Of a stretch of 64,000 nucleotides of DNA, positions 63,838-64,000 are shown in pieces; within the stretch, counting starts at the first letter, position 1; each line of letters starts with the position of its first letter. The DNA is from JAJFUI01 sp963754135 (GTDB lineage: Bacteria > Planctomycetota > Planctomycetia > Pirellulales > Thermoguttaceae). The DNA is taken from contig CAVWEY010000004.1 in the NCBI GenBank assembly GCA_963754135.1, positions 485,252 through 549,251 of the forward strand. The letters run 5' to 3'. The position numbers and the translations under genes are program-made. The notes beneath the pieces were generated by a model. That model did no database searches. It was not told the origin of the DNA and was given only the letters and a program-made list of their open reading frames with translations.

Positions 63838-64000
63838 AATCAACGGCATTTTTCTCGGAAAAATTTGGAGAATTTTCACGTACTCCTAGTGGGGGTGGCG
63901 GCGCTGCGGCCGTGCGAAACCTTTGGAATGGGTTTCGCGGGCCGCTAGTCCCCTCCATCTAAGAAATCGTAATCAGTGGTCTAGACAACCAGGTCCACCT
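63838..64000. other. Right flank after the IS3-family element
   Basis: 163 nt to the window end. I see no gene start and no clear continuation of the interrupted nuclease. Frames after the IS stop within 15-45 codons. Confidence 0.4.

Noticed and set aside
62652..63840. Target duplication for the IS3-family element
   Set aside because: The adjoining triplets are AAC and AAT, a near match only; not enough to call a duplication.

Overview
The window looks like a chromosome segment of a high-GC member of the Planctomycetota. The evidence is two secreted proteins with the planctomycete-type N-terminal RFE(S/P)LE-R-LLS motif, cysteine-rich exported proteins, a very long type I signal peptidase, a TM-anchored leucine-rich-repeat protein of planctomycete style, a deoxyhypusine-synthase-like protein beside agmatinase, and a LplT-PlsC type phospholipid acyltransferase. 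I see no rRNA, tRNA or CRISPR array.

Layout. 1-8.8 kb: end of a glycoside hydrolase family 2 gene, a membrane protein with a STAS-like tail, an M16 peptidase, a type II restriction-modification pair, rmuC and a CHASE/HD-GYP protein. 9-14.2 kb: two paralogous secreted repeat proteins (five and three copies of a ~103-residue module), each ending in the same hairpin. 14.2-16.8 kb: an RsbW-like kinase and STAS antagonist, and small exported or membrane proteins. 17-23 kb: a phospholipid acyltransferase/acyl-ACP synthetase system that looks like one ancestral aas-type gene split by an ankyrin lipoprotein, a DUF4258/YgiT-type toxin-antitoxin pair and an LRR protein; then mscL. 23.5-27 kb: two Cys-rich exported proteins and a tandem parvulin isomerase. 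27-36.4 kb: a glycan-assembly operon (methyltransferase, four glycosyltransferase genes, wecB). 36.4-41.4 kb: a signal peptidase remnant, lepB, lptB, an AbiEii-like pair and two YdcF-like proteins. 42.6-49.4 kb: clpX, a polyamine-type pair (deoxyhypusine-synthase-like, agmatinase) around a HigBA pair, an EamA transporter and purH. 49.5-64 kb is IS-rich: an ISKra4-like element with an 8-bp target duplication, a PQQ-like protein, a 1,444-residue unknown protein, a DUF255 thioredoxin protein, an IS1380-family element cleanly inserted in fabI (15-bp inverted repeats, TTAG duplication), and an IS3-family element inserted in a PD-(D/E)XK nuclease gene.

Two features run through the whole window. First, short palindromic repeat elements of several families lie between genes and, in the same reading phase, inside unrelated coding sequences, much like the Rickettsia palindromic elements. 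Second, single-base frameshifts are dense (about 15-18) and hit conserved genes (purH, wecB, rmuC). Many sit in G/C runs, so most are probably consensus errors rather than real decay. I annotate such genes as one CDS across the shift.
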